Made by a program: the position numbers and the translations under genes. A stretch of DNA of 64,000 nt, taken from contig NZ_JAPDMX010000001.1 of assembly GCF_025971955.1 (NCBI RefSeq), positions 91,552 to 155,551 of the forward strand. Direction: 5' to 3'. Positions 1 to 8,672 of the stretch are shown piece by piece. Under the pieces are notes generated by a model. That model was given only the letters and a program-made list of their open reading frames with translations, did not search any database and was not told the DNA's origin. The first letter of the stretch is position 1. Each line of letters starts with the position of its first letter. Origin of the DNA: Shewanella subflava (GTDB taxonomy: Bacteria; Pseudomonadota; Gammaproteobacteria; Enterobacterales; Shewanellaceae).

Positions 1-2409
1 CAGACTAAAGCTTAATATGCCATAAAGCATATAAGCTAAATGGCTCATATAAAATGGTGGAATAACCGCAATGGGAACCGTAAGGGTGTATTCGTCATAG
101 GCGTTTAACCCCAGTGAATGACGAACGATAAGCTCATAATTACCGGGTGGTAAATTGGTATAGGTGATTTTACTGCCAGTGGGGAGTTTATGCCAAACCG
201 AGTCAAACCCTCTTAAAAAGTAACTGTATTTACTGAGGTTTTGATAGCTAAAATTGAGCACGCCCACCTCAAAACTGATCAGTTGTTTTTCATAGGGCAT
301 TTCAATTTTAGGGGTGTGGCTGAGATCTAAAACCGGATAACTGCGGTCACCAATCGTATATTGAGTTAACGCTAATTTGATTGAAGGTCTTTGTTGTGGG
401 ATCTCACTTGGAACAAAGTAATTGATGCCATTTACGCCGCCAAACCACATATCACCATTGGCGTCTTTAAAGCGAGCGCCACCATTAAACTCAAGCGCTT
501 GTAAACCTTCATTGGTGTTAAATGAGGTGAAGCTCTTCGTTTTGGGATTATAGCGGGAGATACCCACATTGGTACTTAACCACAGATTTTGGTCATTGTC
601 TTCCAGCAGGCTGTAAACGGTATTAATCGCAGAATCGTTGTTTACATCTAAACGTTCAAATTTGAAAATACCGTAATCTGTGGTTAATTTGTCAATTCCA
701 CCATGTGTTGCGACCCATAAATCACCACTCTGGGTACGAAGAAAGTCCCTCACGCGGTTATCACTTAAACTATAGGGGTTATTGGGTTCATGGCTGACAA
801 ACACTAAGTCTTTTTCTTCTGGATTGAGACGAACCAAGCCACCGATAGTCCCAATCCATAAATAACCGTCACTAAAGTGTAAGGTCAGCATTTCATGTTT
901 GTATGGAGAATAATCTTTTTGAAACCCAAAATTATAGGGCAACATTTGATGATTATCATTAGAGATGAAATACAAACCTAAGGTGCTGGATAACCACACT
1001 CTGTCTTTATCATCAATGGCAAGACTGCGGAAATTTAAGTCATTATGCAGCGCAGGATTTTGGGGCTTAATGGGTGCTAATGTATCTTGTTGATCTAAAA
1101 TAAACACGCCTTGGGTAGTCGCAAACCAAAGATTTTTTTGCTTGTCCTCTATAATATCATTTACATGAATATTGAGCTCTGATTCAGGTACTTGTAGTAA
1201 CTGAGCAAATTTACTATTGAGGTAAACATATTCATTTTTATCATTTAAATATTTAGCCCCTTCACCATCTGTGCCTATCCATAAGCGTTGTTTGTGGTCG
1301 CGATATATCGAGCGGATCATATTAGCCATGCGGGCATTCGGGGCTGTGCTGTCATACAAATGAGCAAAGTATTGATGGCTTAAATTGATTTTATCAATGC
1401 CGGAAAAACTGGTTCCTAACCATAATGTGCCGTTTGGATCTAGCATCATGGTTTGGAGATCATTTTCAGTTAAACTGTCGCGCTTGTTGGCATTATTTTT
1501 ATGGTAATGACTGTGCCACTGCTTACCGTCAAAATTAAGTTGGATAAGCCCTGAACTATTGCCAATGGCCCATATTTCATTGGCATTAACGACGACAAAA
1601 TCTTTAATGAATTTTTGTTTGCCTGATGTAATCGGTCGTTGCCAGATCAGTTCTTTTTGGTGAGTATCGAGGTTATAACGCCAAATTTTATCATCAATCG
1701 CTAGCCACACAGCAAAAATGGAACTGGCTTGTATGCGATTGACTTGTGCATTGCTAGGAATATCTAAGCGATTTATTGTGTTGGTATCAATTGCATATGT
1801 ACCGACTTTATCCGTACCGACAATGACAAATTTATCATCAACATTCGCCAAACTGGTAATTTTAGGTTCTAGACTATTACCTAAACCGACACGATTAATT
1901 TTGAAGGTTTTAAGTGACATCATGAACAGACCTGAACGTGTGCCTATCCATAAGGTTTCGCCGATCACGGCAAGATGAGAGACTTGATTATCGGTTAAAC
2001 CGTGGTCGTTACTGTAGCGCGAAAACTTACCCGTTTTAAGATCAAGACGGTTTAAACCACTATTTAATGTACCTATCCAAAGTGCACCATCAGGGGACTG
2101 AATAATATCGGTGATGAAGTTATCTGAAATGCTTTCGGGGTCGCCAGAGCGTTTTAAGTACATTTGGAAGTCGACACCGTTATAGCTGTGCAAGCCATCC
2201 TGGGTGCCAATCCATAACATACCCGCGCTATCCATAAACAGATTTGTGATACTGTTCTGGTTTAAGCCTTGTTCACTGTTAAAGTGTTCAAATTTGATCT
2301 CAGAAATATTGCCATATTTACCTTGGTATTGAGCAGTACTTGGCATTGCATACAATAATGTTGCAAAGAATAAGCCTGTGCAGATAAATGTAAATAAGCG
2401 TGAAATCAA
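1..2409 (-). CDS. Two-component-regulator beta-propeller sensor protein, N-terminal part (3' end outside window)
   Basis: The frame is open from a TTG start at 2409 through position 1, so at least 803 residues are present and the C-terminus is missing. TTG is chosen because an AAAAGG ribosome site lies 6 bases upstream and no ATG is in frame nearby. The start is followed at once by a signal peptide or anchor (MISRLFTFICTGLFFATLLY). The body is a run of Reg_prop repeats, recognised by recurrent LWIGT-like blades such as GMLWIGTQDGLHSYNG and ALWIGTLNSGLNRLD. The last part (about positions 1-330) looks like a Y_Y_Y domain followed by the beginning of a hydrophobic membrane segment (YMSHLAYMLYGILSF). 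In this family the periplasmic propeller senses a ligand, and the missing part is usually a histidine kinase or GGDEF domain. The output domain cannot be known from this window. No neighbour suggests the ligand. Confidence 0.85.
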   Translation of the reverse strand, partial: MISRLFTFICTGLFFATLLYAMPSTAQYQGKYGNISEIKFEHFNSEQGLNQNSITNLFMDSAGMLWIGTQDGLHSYNGVDFQMYLKRSGDPESISDNFITDIIQSPDGALWIGTLNSGLNRLDLKTGKFSRYSNDHGLTDNQVSHLAVIGETLWIGTRSGLFMMSLKTFKINRVGLGNSLEPKITSLANVDDKFVIVGTDKVGTYAIDTNTINRLDIPSNAQVNRIQASSIFAVWLAIDDKIWRYNLDTHQKELIWQRPITSGKQKFIKDFVVVNANEIWAIGNSSGLIQLNFDGKQWHSHYHKNNANKRDSLTENDLQTMMLDPNGTLWLGTSFSGIDKINLSHQYFAHLYDSTAPNARMANMIRSIYRDHKQRLWIGTDGEGAKYLNDKNEYVYLNSKFAQLLQVPESELNIHVNDIIEDKQKNLWFATTQGVFILDQQDTLAPIKPQNPALHNDLNFRSLAIDDKDRVWLSSTLGLYFISNDNHQMLPYNFGFQKDYSPYKHEMLTLHFSDGYLWIGTIGGLVRLNPEEKDLVFVSHEPNNPYSLSDNRVRDFLRTQSGDLWVATHGGIDKLTTDYGIFKFERLDVNNDSAINTVYSLLEDNDQNLWLSTNVGISRYNPKTKSFTSFNTNEGLQALEFNGGARFKDANGDMWFGGVNGINYFVPSEIPQQRPSIKLALTQYTIGDRSYPVLDLSHTPKIEMPYEKQLISFEVGVLNFSYQNLSKYSYFLRGFDSVWHKLPTGSKITYTNLPPGNYELIVRHSLGLNAYDEYTLTVPIAVIPPFYMSHLAYMLYGILSFSL

Positions 2410-2583
2410 ATGACACCTTTTTATTATTGTATTTTTATCATTATAGTAAGAGTGCTAAAAAACAATACTACCCTGTAAAGGTTAGAATTCAATTATTAAT
2501 CACGCATCATTGATTTTTATTTTTAGATACAACCCCTACCACGCCAGCATAGTCAACTCTCATGAATAGATAATCGGACGTTA

Positions 2584-3513
2584 TTATTGCTTATTTTGCC
2601 GATGACTATTGTTGTACTGCTGAATAATCGCTTCGATTTGTTCGTCTTTCTCAAGCCATAAATCGTTTAGCCAACGCTGAAATTCTGCGCGGTATTCCGC
2701 TTGAGAGAAATACACATCGGCATCCACCTCTGGTACGGGCATAACGTCCACTTTCATGATGACTTTTTTCACTCGGCCATTCATGACACCGAATAAAATA
2801 TCCTCATCGGGTTTTGAGTCAGGATAAACCAAAGTGATATTTAATAAATTGGTAAATTGTTCGCCCATTGCTGACAGTGTGAAAGCAATGCCACCAGCTT
2901 TTGCGCGCAATAAATGCTTGTATGGAGATTGTTGGCGCAAATGTTTTTCTTGAGTAAATCGACTACCTTCAACATAGTTAATGATCGAGGTCGGTAAATG
3001 TTTGAAACGCTCACAAGCTTTACGTGTAGTGGCTAAATCTTTACCTTTGAGTTTAGGGTTTTTACGCAATTTTGCAGCGCTGGTGCGGTGCATAAAAGGC
3101 ATATCCAAAGCCCAACAGCCCAATCCCATAATTGGCACATATATGAGTTCTTGTTTCAGAAAAAACTTCAACATTGGAATATGGTTACGCAGTAAATAGG
3201 TTTGTGCCGCAATATCAAAACCACTTAAATGGTTGCTTATCAGTAAATACCAACCATTTTTATCCAGTTTATCTAGCCCTTCCACATCCCATTCAATATT
3301 TGAGATGATCGCAAGAATACCGCCATTACACACCGCCCAACACCACATAAATCGATTCATTAGTTTAGATAGTCCTAAGCGAATCGTGCTAATGGGTAGT
3401 AATAACTTAATAATGCCACCAATAATAATTAATGAGCCCCAAAGTGCTGTGTTGATGATCAGCAATGTCAGGCTAATAAAATATAACATTGGGCCGGGTA
3501 AAAACGATAACAT
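2584..3513 (-). CDS. Acyltransferase of the PlsC/YihG type, copy 2 of a tandem pair
   Basis: A 309-residue membrane protein with a hydrophobic N-terminus (residues about 1-65) and the HX4D motif of glycerolipid acyltransferases in the form NHLSGFD, followed by the substrate-binding motif EGSRF. Known family members (E. coli YihG and related lysophospholipid acyltransferases) acylate lysophosphatidic acid-like substrates at the inner membrane. The substrate here is not readable from sequence. It starts 15 bases after the end of the upstream gene (3529-4455), so the two are very probably one transcript. The two proteins share length, motif layout and many segments (for example KFFLKQELIYVP against KFFLKQELLYVP, and NPKLKGKD in both), which indicates tandem duplication. 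Both copies keep the catalytic His and Asp, so neither looks like a pseudogene. Confidence 0.85.
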   Translation of the reverse strand: MLSFLPGPMLYFISLTLLIINTALWGSLIIIGGIIKLLLPISTIRLGLSKLMNRFMWCWAVCNGGILAIISNIEWDVEGLDKLDKNGWYLLISNHLSGFDIAAQTYLLRNHIPMLKFFLKQELIYVPIMGLGCWALDMPFMHRTSAAKLRKNPKLKGKDLATTRKACERFKHLPTSIINYVEGSRFTQEKHLRQQSPYKHLLRAKAGGIAFTLSAMGEQFTNLLNITLVYPDSKPDEDILFGVMNGRVKKVIMKVDVMPVPEVDADVYFSQAEYRAEFQRWLNDLWLEKDEQIEAIIQQYNNSHRQNKQ

Positions 3514-3528
3514 TGAAACTTATACCTC

Positions 3529-4455
3529 TTATTCAGGCTTACAGCTAATCGTGCTGAGGTCTTCCTTAGCCGTATTACTGGGATAATATTGTTGTAACTG
3601 TTGATCTTTATTAAACCAAAATTGATTTAATTGCTCTTGAAAATCAATCTTAAACTGGCGGTCATTAATATAATCACCGCGCATGCTTTGCGGAATGTTA
3701 CTGATTTTTATGTCTACTTTAATGTGGGTAGTTTGCCCACAGAGATATTCCCAAAATGAAGGTACTTTGTCAGGGTAATAAATAGTGACGTTGACCAGTT
3801 TATTAATGTGTTCCCCCATGGCTGATAATGCGAAGGCCATACCGCCTGCTTTAGGTTTTAATAAGTGTTGAAAAGGCGAGCTTTGCTTGTCATGTTTACT
3901 TTTACTAAAGCGGGTTCCTTCCACAAAATTCATCACACTTACTGGCTTTGTTTTGAATTTTTCACATGCTTTACGGGTGATTTCTATATCTTTGCCCTTC
4001 AGTTTTGGGTTCTTTTTTAACTGGGCATTACTAAAACGACGCATAAAGGGAAAATCAAGCGCCCACCAAACTAACCCTAGTACGGGTACATATAACAATT
4101 CTTGTTTTAGGAAAAACTTCAAAAAGGGAATTTTGCCATTCAATGTACGTTGCAATACCAATATATCTACCCATGATTGATGATTGGCAATCACCATATA
4201 CCATTGTTTACGATCAAAATCGGTGTCGCCTGTGATTTCAAATGTCACGGGATGAAGTAGCTTTTCGGTAAGCGTGTTGCCATAAATCCAAGCTGAGGCG
4301 CAGTTATCTGTAATGTAACTGCATATTTTGTCTATTATTTTCAGTGGGATAAGCTTTATTAGCCCAAAAACCAAAATGGGGATAGCCCAAAATAGTGTAT
4401 TCAATAGGTAGCATAAAAATGCTAACGAGCCTTTAAATTGTGAAAACAACGACAT
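3529..4455 (-). CDS. Acyltransferase of the PlsC/YihG type, copy 1 of a tandem pair
   Basis: A 308-residue protein with an N-terminal hydrophobic stretch (about residues 10-40), the catalytic HX4D motif as NHQSWVD and the downstream EGTRF motif, all diagnostic of the 1-acylglycerol-3-phosphate acyltransferase superfamily. The NHQSWVD form is the one seen in YihG-like proteins. It is the first gene of a two-gene set with its paralogue at 2584-3513 and lies 74 bases downstream of the YifB-type gene on the same strand. An AGGAGGG-like ribosome site sits just before the ATG. Its role is inferred to be phospholipid remodelling or synthesis; specificity cannot be assigned. Confidence 0.87.
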   Translation of the reverse strand: MSLFSQFKGSLAFLCYLLNTLFWAIPILVFGLIKLIPLKIIDKICSYITDNCASAWIYGNTLTEKLLHPVTFEITGDTDFDRKQWYMVIANHQSWVDILVLQRTLNGKIPFLKFFLKQELLYVPVLGLVWWALDFPFMRRFSNAQLKKNPKLKGKDIEITRKACEKFKTKPVSVMNFVEGTRFSKSKHDKQSSPFQHLLKPKAGGMAFALSAMGEHINKLVNVTIYYPDKVPSFWEYLCGQTTHIKVDIKISNIPQSMRGDYINDRQFKIDFQEQLNQFWFNKDQQLQQYYPSNTAKEDLSTISCKPE

Positions 4456-4529
4456 TTATCCCTCCTGCAAATGGAGGCCTATGTTACTCGTTGTATAGGT
4501 TTAGCTCAATCAGTAGCGATTTTATTTTG

Positions 4530-6053
4530 CTATTGTCTGCTTAAACTGGCTAATAATCGGTCCATTGCTCGGTACCCTAATGCTTGAGCGATATGACTTC
4601 TTTCAGTATTTGGACACCCCTGCAAATCGGCAATAGTTCTGGCAACCCTCTGAATACGATGGAAGCTGCGTACTGATAACCCTAATTTAACCACGCTTTG
4701 CTCTAAAAAGGCTAAGTCTTGCTGACTAATCCCGCTATGTTGATTGAGTAATTTGGGGCTTAATTCACAATTGAGGATCCCACATCGGCTCAGTTGTGTG
4801 TGTCTGGCTTGCTTTACTCGTGCAGCAATGCTGGCACTGGTTTCAGAATGTGTTTGGGGTTGAGTCAATGAGCCTGCGGGTAATTTGGGCACATCAATGG
4901 TTAAGTCGAATCTGTCTAAAAATGGGCCGGATAATCGTGATAAATATCGTTGAATTTGATCGGGGGTGGCTCGAGCGTGTTCTGTATCGCCACAGGGACT
5001 AGGATTCATCGCCGCAATTAATTGAAACCGGCTGGAGAATGTCATTTTGGCTGCCGCACGCGATATCACCACTTCACCACTTTCCATTGGTTCGCGTAAA
5101 CAATCTAGTACCTTACGCGGAAACTCGGCAATTTCATCAAGAAATAAGATACCACGATGGGCGAGTGATATTTCACCGGGCTTGGGATGAGCGCCACCCC
5201 CCACTAATGAGATGGATGAACAGGTATGATGCGGTGCACGAAAGGGACGATTAAGAAAATTGGCAGGTTTAATCGGTAAGGCTGCAACGGAATGAATAGC
5301 CGCAACCTCAATCGCTTCTTCATAGGTGAGTTTTGGCATTAGCGGGATGATGCGATTGGCTAACATGGACTTTCCTGTTCCAGGTGGGCCTAACATCAGC
5401 ATATTATGACCACCTGCGGCCGCAATTTCTAATGCGTGTTTCGCTTGATGCTGTCCAATCACTTCACTCATACAAAGATAACTTTCATCTGTGGGCGCAT
5501 CTTCAATCCATTGTGGCAGATTATCCAGTTTAGGCAGTTGTGATTGCCCATGCATAAACGCGGCTAAATGTTGTAAATGGGCGACAAAAAAGCAGTGTTC
5601 ATATCCTACTAGTTCAGCTTCATAACGATTATCCAGTGGCATAAATAAATGATGGCTTTGATTTTTCGCCGCAATAATTGCGGGTAAAATGCCGCTGCAT
5701 GGTCTTACTTGTCCGGATAAGGCTAGTTCACCAATAAACTCATATTGCGCCAAATGTGTAGCGGGAATTTGTCCTGATGCGGCTAAAATACCGATTGCGA
5801 TAGGCAGGTCATAACGACCGCCTTGCTTGGGTAAATCAGCAGGTGCCAAATTGACGGTAATTCTGCGTTGGGGGACCTCAAACCCTGCGTTAATCAACGC
5901 ACTGCGAACGCGCTCTTTGGCTTCTTTAACAGAGGTTTCGGGAAGCCCGACTAAATTAAACGCTGGAAGGCCATTACTTAAATGCACTTCAACAGTGACG
6001 ATAGGGGCATCAACGCCACAGCTGGCGCGAGTTTTGACACAGGCAATTGCCAT
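4530..6053 (-). CDS. comM: YifB/ComM-family Mg-chelatase-like AAA+ ATPase
   Basis: About 507 residues, normal for the YifB/ComM family. The N-terminal ChlI-like domain (residues about 1-165) begins MAIACVKTRASCGVDAP and contains GLPAFNLVGLPETSVKEAK. The central AAA+ module has a Walker A GPPGTGKSM and Walker B LFLDEIAEF, and the C-terminal domain is typical (SVRSFHRIQRVARTIADL). A longer frame reaches 6089, but the ATG at 6053 is preferred: it matches the conserved family N-terminus and has AAAGGA 8 bases upstream. In naturally transformable relatives ComM is a hexameric helicase that drives branch migration during integration of imported DNA. That role here is inference from the family. The gene stands alone, with a 263-base gap to the divergently read 6317 gene. 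Confidence 0.92.
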   Translation of the reverse strand: MAIACVKTRASCGVDAPIVTVEVHLSNGLPAFNLVGLPETSVKEAKERVRSALINAGFEVPQRRITVNLAPADLPKQGGRYDLPIAIGILAASGQIPATHLAQYEFIGELALSGQVRPCSGILPAIIAAKNQSHHLFMPLDNRYEAELVGYEHCFFVAHLQHLAAFMHGQSQLPKLDNLPQWIEDAPTDESYLCMSEVIGQHQAKHALEIAAAGGHNMLMLGPPGTGKSMLANRIIPLMPKLTYEEAIEVAAIHSVAALPIKPANFLNRPFRAPHHTCSSISLVGGGAHPKPGEISLAHRGILFLDEIAEFPRKVLDCLREPMESGEVVISRAAAKMTFSSRFQLIAAMNPSPCGDTEHARATPDQIQRYLSRLSGPFLDRFDLTIDVPKLPAGSLTQPQTHSETSASIAARVKQARHTQLSRCGILNCELSPKLLNQHSGISQQDLAFLEQSVVKLGLSVRSFHRIQRVARTIADLQGCPNTERSHIAQALGYRAMDRLLASLSRQ

Positions 6054-6316
6054 AAACAAATCCTTTGCGGTGATTAATCCTATTTCCATGGATTAATGGG
6101 GAGAATTCAACAGCACATCAATATTCACTAAGTGTAGACTATTTTGTTGATAATTCTTCAAGTACCATACGCCGATTTCGATCGCCTCTGCATTTGGATT
6201 AAAATGTGCAGCGTTTTTGAATGATTTCATCACGCCCAAATATTGAAGCGATTAAATGGTCGGTAAATGCTTTGAATAGCTATAACGCAGCCTGAAATAA
6301 ATTGGCGGAGGTAGTA

Positions 6317-7609
6317 ATGGGTTTTGTAGACAATTTTTTAATCATGATGGCGCTAATTGCGATTAGCTGTTTTTTTTCAATGTCAGAAATAGCCTTGGCC
6401 GCCGCACGTAAAATTCGCCTGCAAGCACTGGCTGATGAGGGCGATTTTAGGGCAATAAAAGTGCTTAAACTGCAAGCGCACCCAGGCAGCTTTTTTACCG
6501 TAGTGCAAATAGGCTTAAATGCTGTGGCCATTATGGGCGGTATTGTCGGCGAGGGTGCTTTTAGGCCTTATTTTGAAACCTTGTTATCCCCCTGGATTGA
6601 ACCAGCTTGGGTGAGTCAAAGTAGTTTTGTGTTGTCATTTATTTGTGTGACGTCTTTTTTTATTTTATTTGCCGATTTAATGCCAAAACGTATTGCGATG
6701 GTGATGCCTGAAAAGGTCGCGGTCAATTTTGTGTCGGCCATGGTGCTGTGCATTAAGTTATTAAAACCGTTTGTATGGTTATTTAATGGTTTGGCCAATA
6801 ATTTATTTAAATTGTTACGCATTTCAATGACTCGCAACGATCAAATCACCCATGATGATATTTATGCCATTATGAATGCCGGTACCGAGGCGGGGGTCTT
6901 AGATAAAGGCGAGCAACAAATGATGGAAAATGTATTTGAAATGCAATCCGTTCCGGTTACCTCGGCAATGACGGCACGTGAAAGTCTGATTTATTTTTTA
7001 CAGCAAGATTCTGAAGAAGCCATCAAGCGCAAAATTGCAGAAGAACCCCATAACAAGTTTTTAGTATGTAATGGCCAGCTGGACTCTATTTTGGGCTATG
7101 TCGACGCCAAAGAGATTTTGTTAAGGGTGATTAATGGCCAAAGTATCAATTTGAAAGACGCCACATTAGTGCACAACTGTTTGATTATTCCAGATACGCT
7201 AACCTTGTCTGAAGCGATGGAGTATTTTAAAAATAGCCGCGCAGATTTTGCCGTAGTGATGAACGAATATGCGTTAGTGGTGGGTATTGTGACCACCAAT
7301 GATTTACAAAGTGCAGTGATGGGTGCTTGGTCATTGCATGAAAGTGAAGAGCAAATTGTCAGTCGAGATGACAGCTCATGGTTAGTGGACGGTGTAACCC
7401 CAATTACGGATGTGATGCGGGCATTTAATATTGAGGCATTTCCCCAAAGCCAGAATTATGAAACCATCGCCGGGTTTATGATGTATATGCTAAGGAAAAT
7501 CCCCAAGCGTACCGATTTTGTGAATTATGCCGGCTATAAATTTGAAGTGGTCGACATTGATTCCTACAAAGTCGACCAACTATTGGTCACTAAAATCGAG
7601 TCGCTTTAA
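6317..7609 (+). CDS. CNNM/CBS-domain membrane protein (YtfL/PaeA, hemolysin-like family)
   Basis: A 430-residue inner-membrane protein. The N-terminal CNNM (DUF21) domain (residues about 1-180) has several hydrophobic segments and the family signature around FSMSEIALAAARKIRLQAL. It is followed by a pair of CBS domains (about residues 200-330) and a C-terminal CorC/HlyC domain (about 345-430). The frame is open from a TTG at 6302, but the ATG at 6317 is chosen because GGAGGT lies 4 bases before it. Relatives include E. coli YtfL (PaeA, polyamine export) and the CorB/CorC group linked to Mg or Co handling; which substrate applies here is not visible. The stop codon overlaps the convergent ilvY stop by 4 bases, so there is no room for a terminator between them. 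Confidence 0.88.
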   Translation: MGFVDNFLIMMALIAISCFFSMSEIALAAARKIRLQALADEGDFRAIKVLKLQAHPGSFFTVVQIGLNAVAIMGGIVGEGAFRPYFETLLSPWIEPAWVSQSSFVLSFICVTSFFILFADLMPKRIAMVMPEKVAVNFVSAMVLCIKLLKPFVWLFNGLANNLFKLLRISMTRNDQITHDDIYAIMNAGTEAGVLDKGEQQMMENVFEMQSVPVTSAMTARESLIYFLQQDSEEAIKRKIAEEPHNKFLVCNGQLDSILGYVDAKEILLRVINGQSINLKDATLVHNCLIIPDTLTLSEAMEYFKNSRADFAVVMNEYALVVGIVTTNDLQSAVMGAWSLHESEEQIVSRDDSSWLVDGVTPITDVMRAFNIEAFPQSQNYETIAGFMMYMLRKIPKRTDFVNYAGYKFEVVDIDSYKVDQLLVTKIESL

Positions 7610-8478
7610 ATGACCTGTAAAAATGCATTGATGATAGGATCATCAGTGCGTTTATCTTTGCAGCAACAGCCTAATTCAAACCCTGGTATCTCAACGGGTG
7701 AAGCGATCATCTGAATGCGTGCTCGAACGGGACTATTTTGAATGACCACATCAGGGCTGATGCCAACCCCGCAACCTAATGCCACCATAGAGGCAATCGC
7801 CTCTTGTCCGGCGACTTGTGCATAGATATTGGGTTTAAATCCCATCTGTTTAAACCAATTATCAATACGACGTCGACCCGGACCATGGTCTGGTACAATA
7901 AACGGCAGTTGCTCCCATTCAATATCGGGTTGAGACACCATTTGTTGCACCTGACATGGCATAGTCGGTGCAATAATCGATAACGGCACATAGTCAATTT
8001 TACTGAAGTGTATACTTGGCGCTAAGCTGTCAGGCATGGCCAATATGGCAATATCGGCTTTATTTTGCTGCACTTCATTAATCGCATTGGCGGGATCACC
8101 CGTGGTTAAATTGATTTCCACATGGGGATGTTCACGCCTAAAGCGTTCGAGTAAAACGGGTAAATGGCTATAGGCCGCAGTCACAGAGCAGAAAATATTC
8201 AGGCGGCCACGTAACACATTTTGTTGTGGATCGATTCGCTGCCTTAGCTGCGCCCACTCAGATAGGGTTTGTTCGGCAAAACGTTTAAACTCAATTCCGG
8301 CATGGGTTAGGCTGACGCTGCGGTTGTCTCGCTCCAGTAATTTACAGCCCACTTCTTCTTCTAATCTTTGCATGGCTCGGCTGAGTGTTGATGGACTAAC
8401 ATGGGTTTGCTCGGCCGTTTTGGCATAGTGCAAACTGTCGCATAAATGCAGGTACAACTTAAGTGATCGAATATCCAT
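7606..8478 (-). CDS. ilvY: IlvY, LysR-type activator of ilvC
   Basis: A 290-residue LysR-family regulator. The N-terminal winged HTH (residues 1-60) reads MDIRSLKLYLHLCDSLHYAK and continues with the recognition-helix region SPSTLSRAMQRLEEEVG. The rest is the LysR substrate-binding domain. It is divergent from ilvC with 194 bases between the start codons, the classic ilvY-ilvC arrangement, in which IlvY binds acetolactate or acetohydroxybutyrate and turns on ilvC. The identity is based on this arrangement and on family-typical length. The 3' end overlaps the stop of the gene at 6317-7609 by 4 bases. Confidence 0.93.
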   Translation of the reverse strand: MDIRSLKLYLHLCDSLHYAKTAEQTHVSPSTLSRAMQRLEEEVGCKLLERDNRSVSLTHAGIEFKRFAEQTLSEWAQLRQRIDPQQNVLRGRLNIFCSVTAAYSHLPVLLERFRREHPHVEINLTTGDPANAINEVQQNKADIAILAMPDSLAPSIHFSKIDYVPLSIIAPTMPCQVQQMVSQPDIEWEQLPFIVPDHGPGRRRIDNWFKQMGFKPNIYAQVAGQEAIASMVALGCGVGISPDVVIQNSPVRARIQMIASPVEIPGFELGCCCKDKRTDDPIINAFLQVI

Positions 8479-8507
8479 AATGCCCCAGACACAGTGTTGC
8501 AGTTGTT

Positions 8508-8566
8508 TGATATGGCAAACTATATCATTTCATTAATTGCAATTACAAATGCCAAATATATCATTT
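8508..8566. promoter_or_regulatory. Probable IlvY operator region between ilvY and ilvC
   Basis: A perfect inverted repeat TGATAT-N8-ATATCA lies at 8508-8513 and 8522-8527. A direct repeat runs through it: TGGCAAACTATATCATTT at 8513-8530 and TGCCAAATATATCATTT at 8550-8566, about 37 bases apart (start to start). Two similar half-palindromic sites at this spacing are what a LysR tetramer would bind. A TATAGT hexamer at 8588-8593 is a candidate -10 for ilvC, with no good -35, as expected of an activated promoter. Assignment to IlvY is inferred from position. Confidence 0.6.
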
Positions 8567-8672
8567 TAAGCAATCAAATGCTTGCGCTATAGTGAACTCA
8601 ATCACAACTTCCGATAAGTTTACTTGTCAGAATGTTGCGTCTCAAATTAATGAATTTTATAGGTGGTGTCAG

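Noticed and set aside
8592..8672. 27-residue N-terminal extension of ilvC from a GTG
   Set aside because: It covers the likely ilvC promoter region and is not family-like; the ATG at 8673 has the ribosome site and conserved start.
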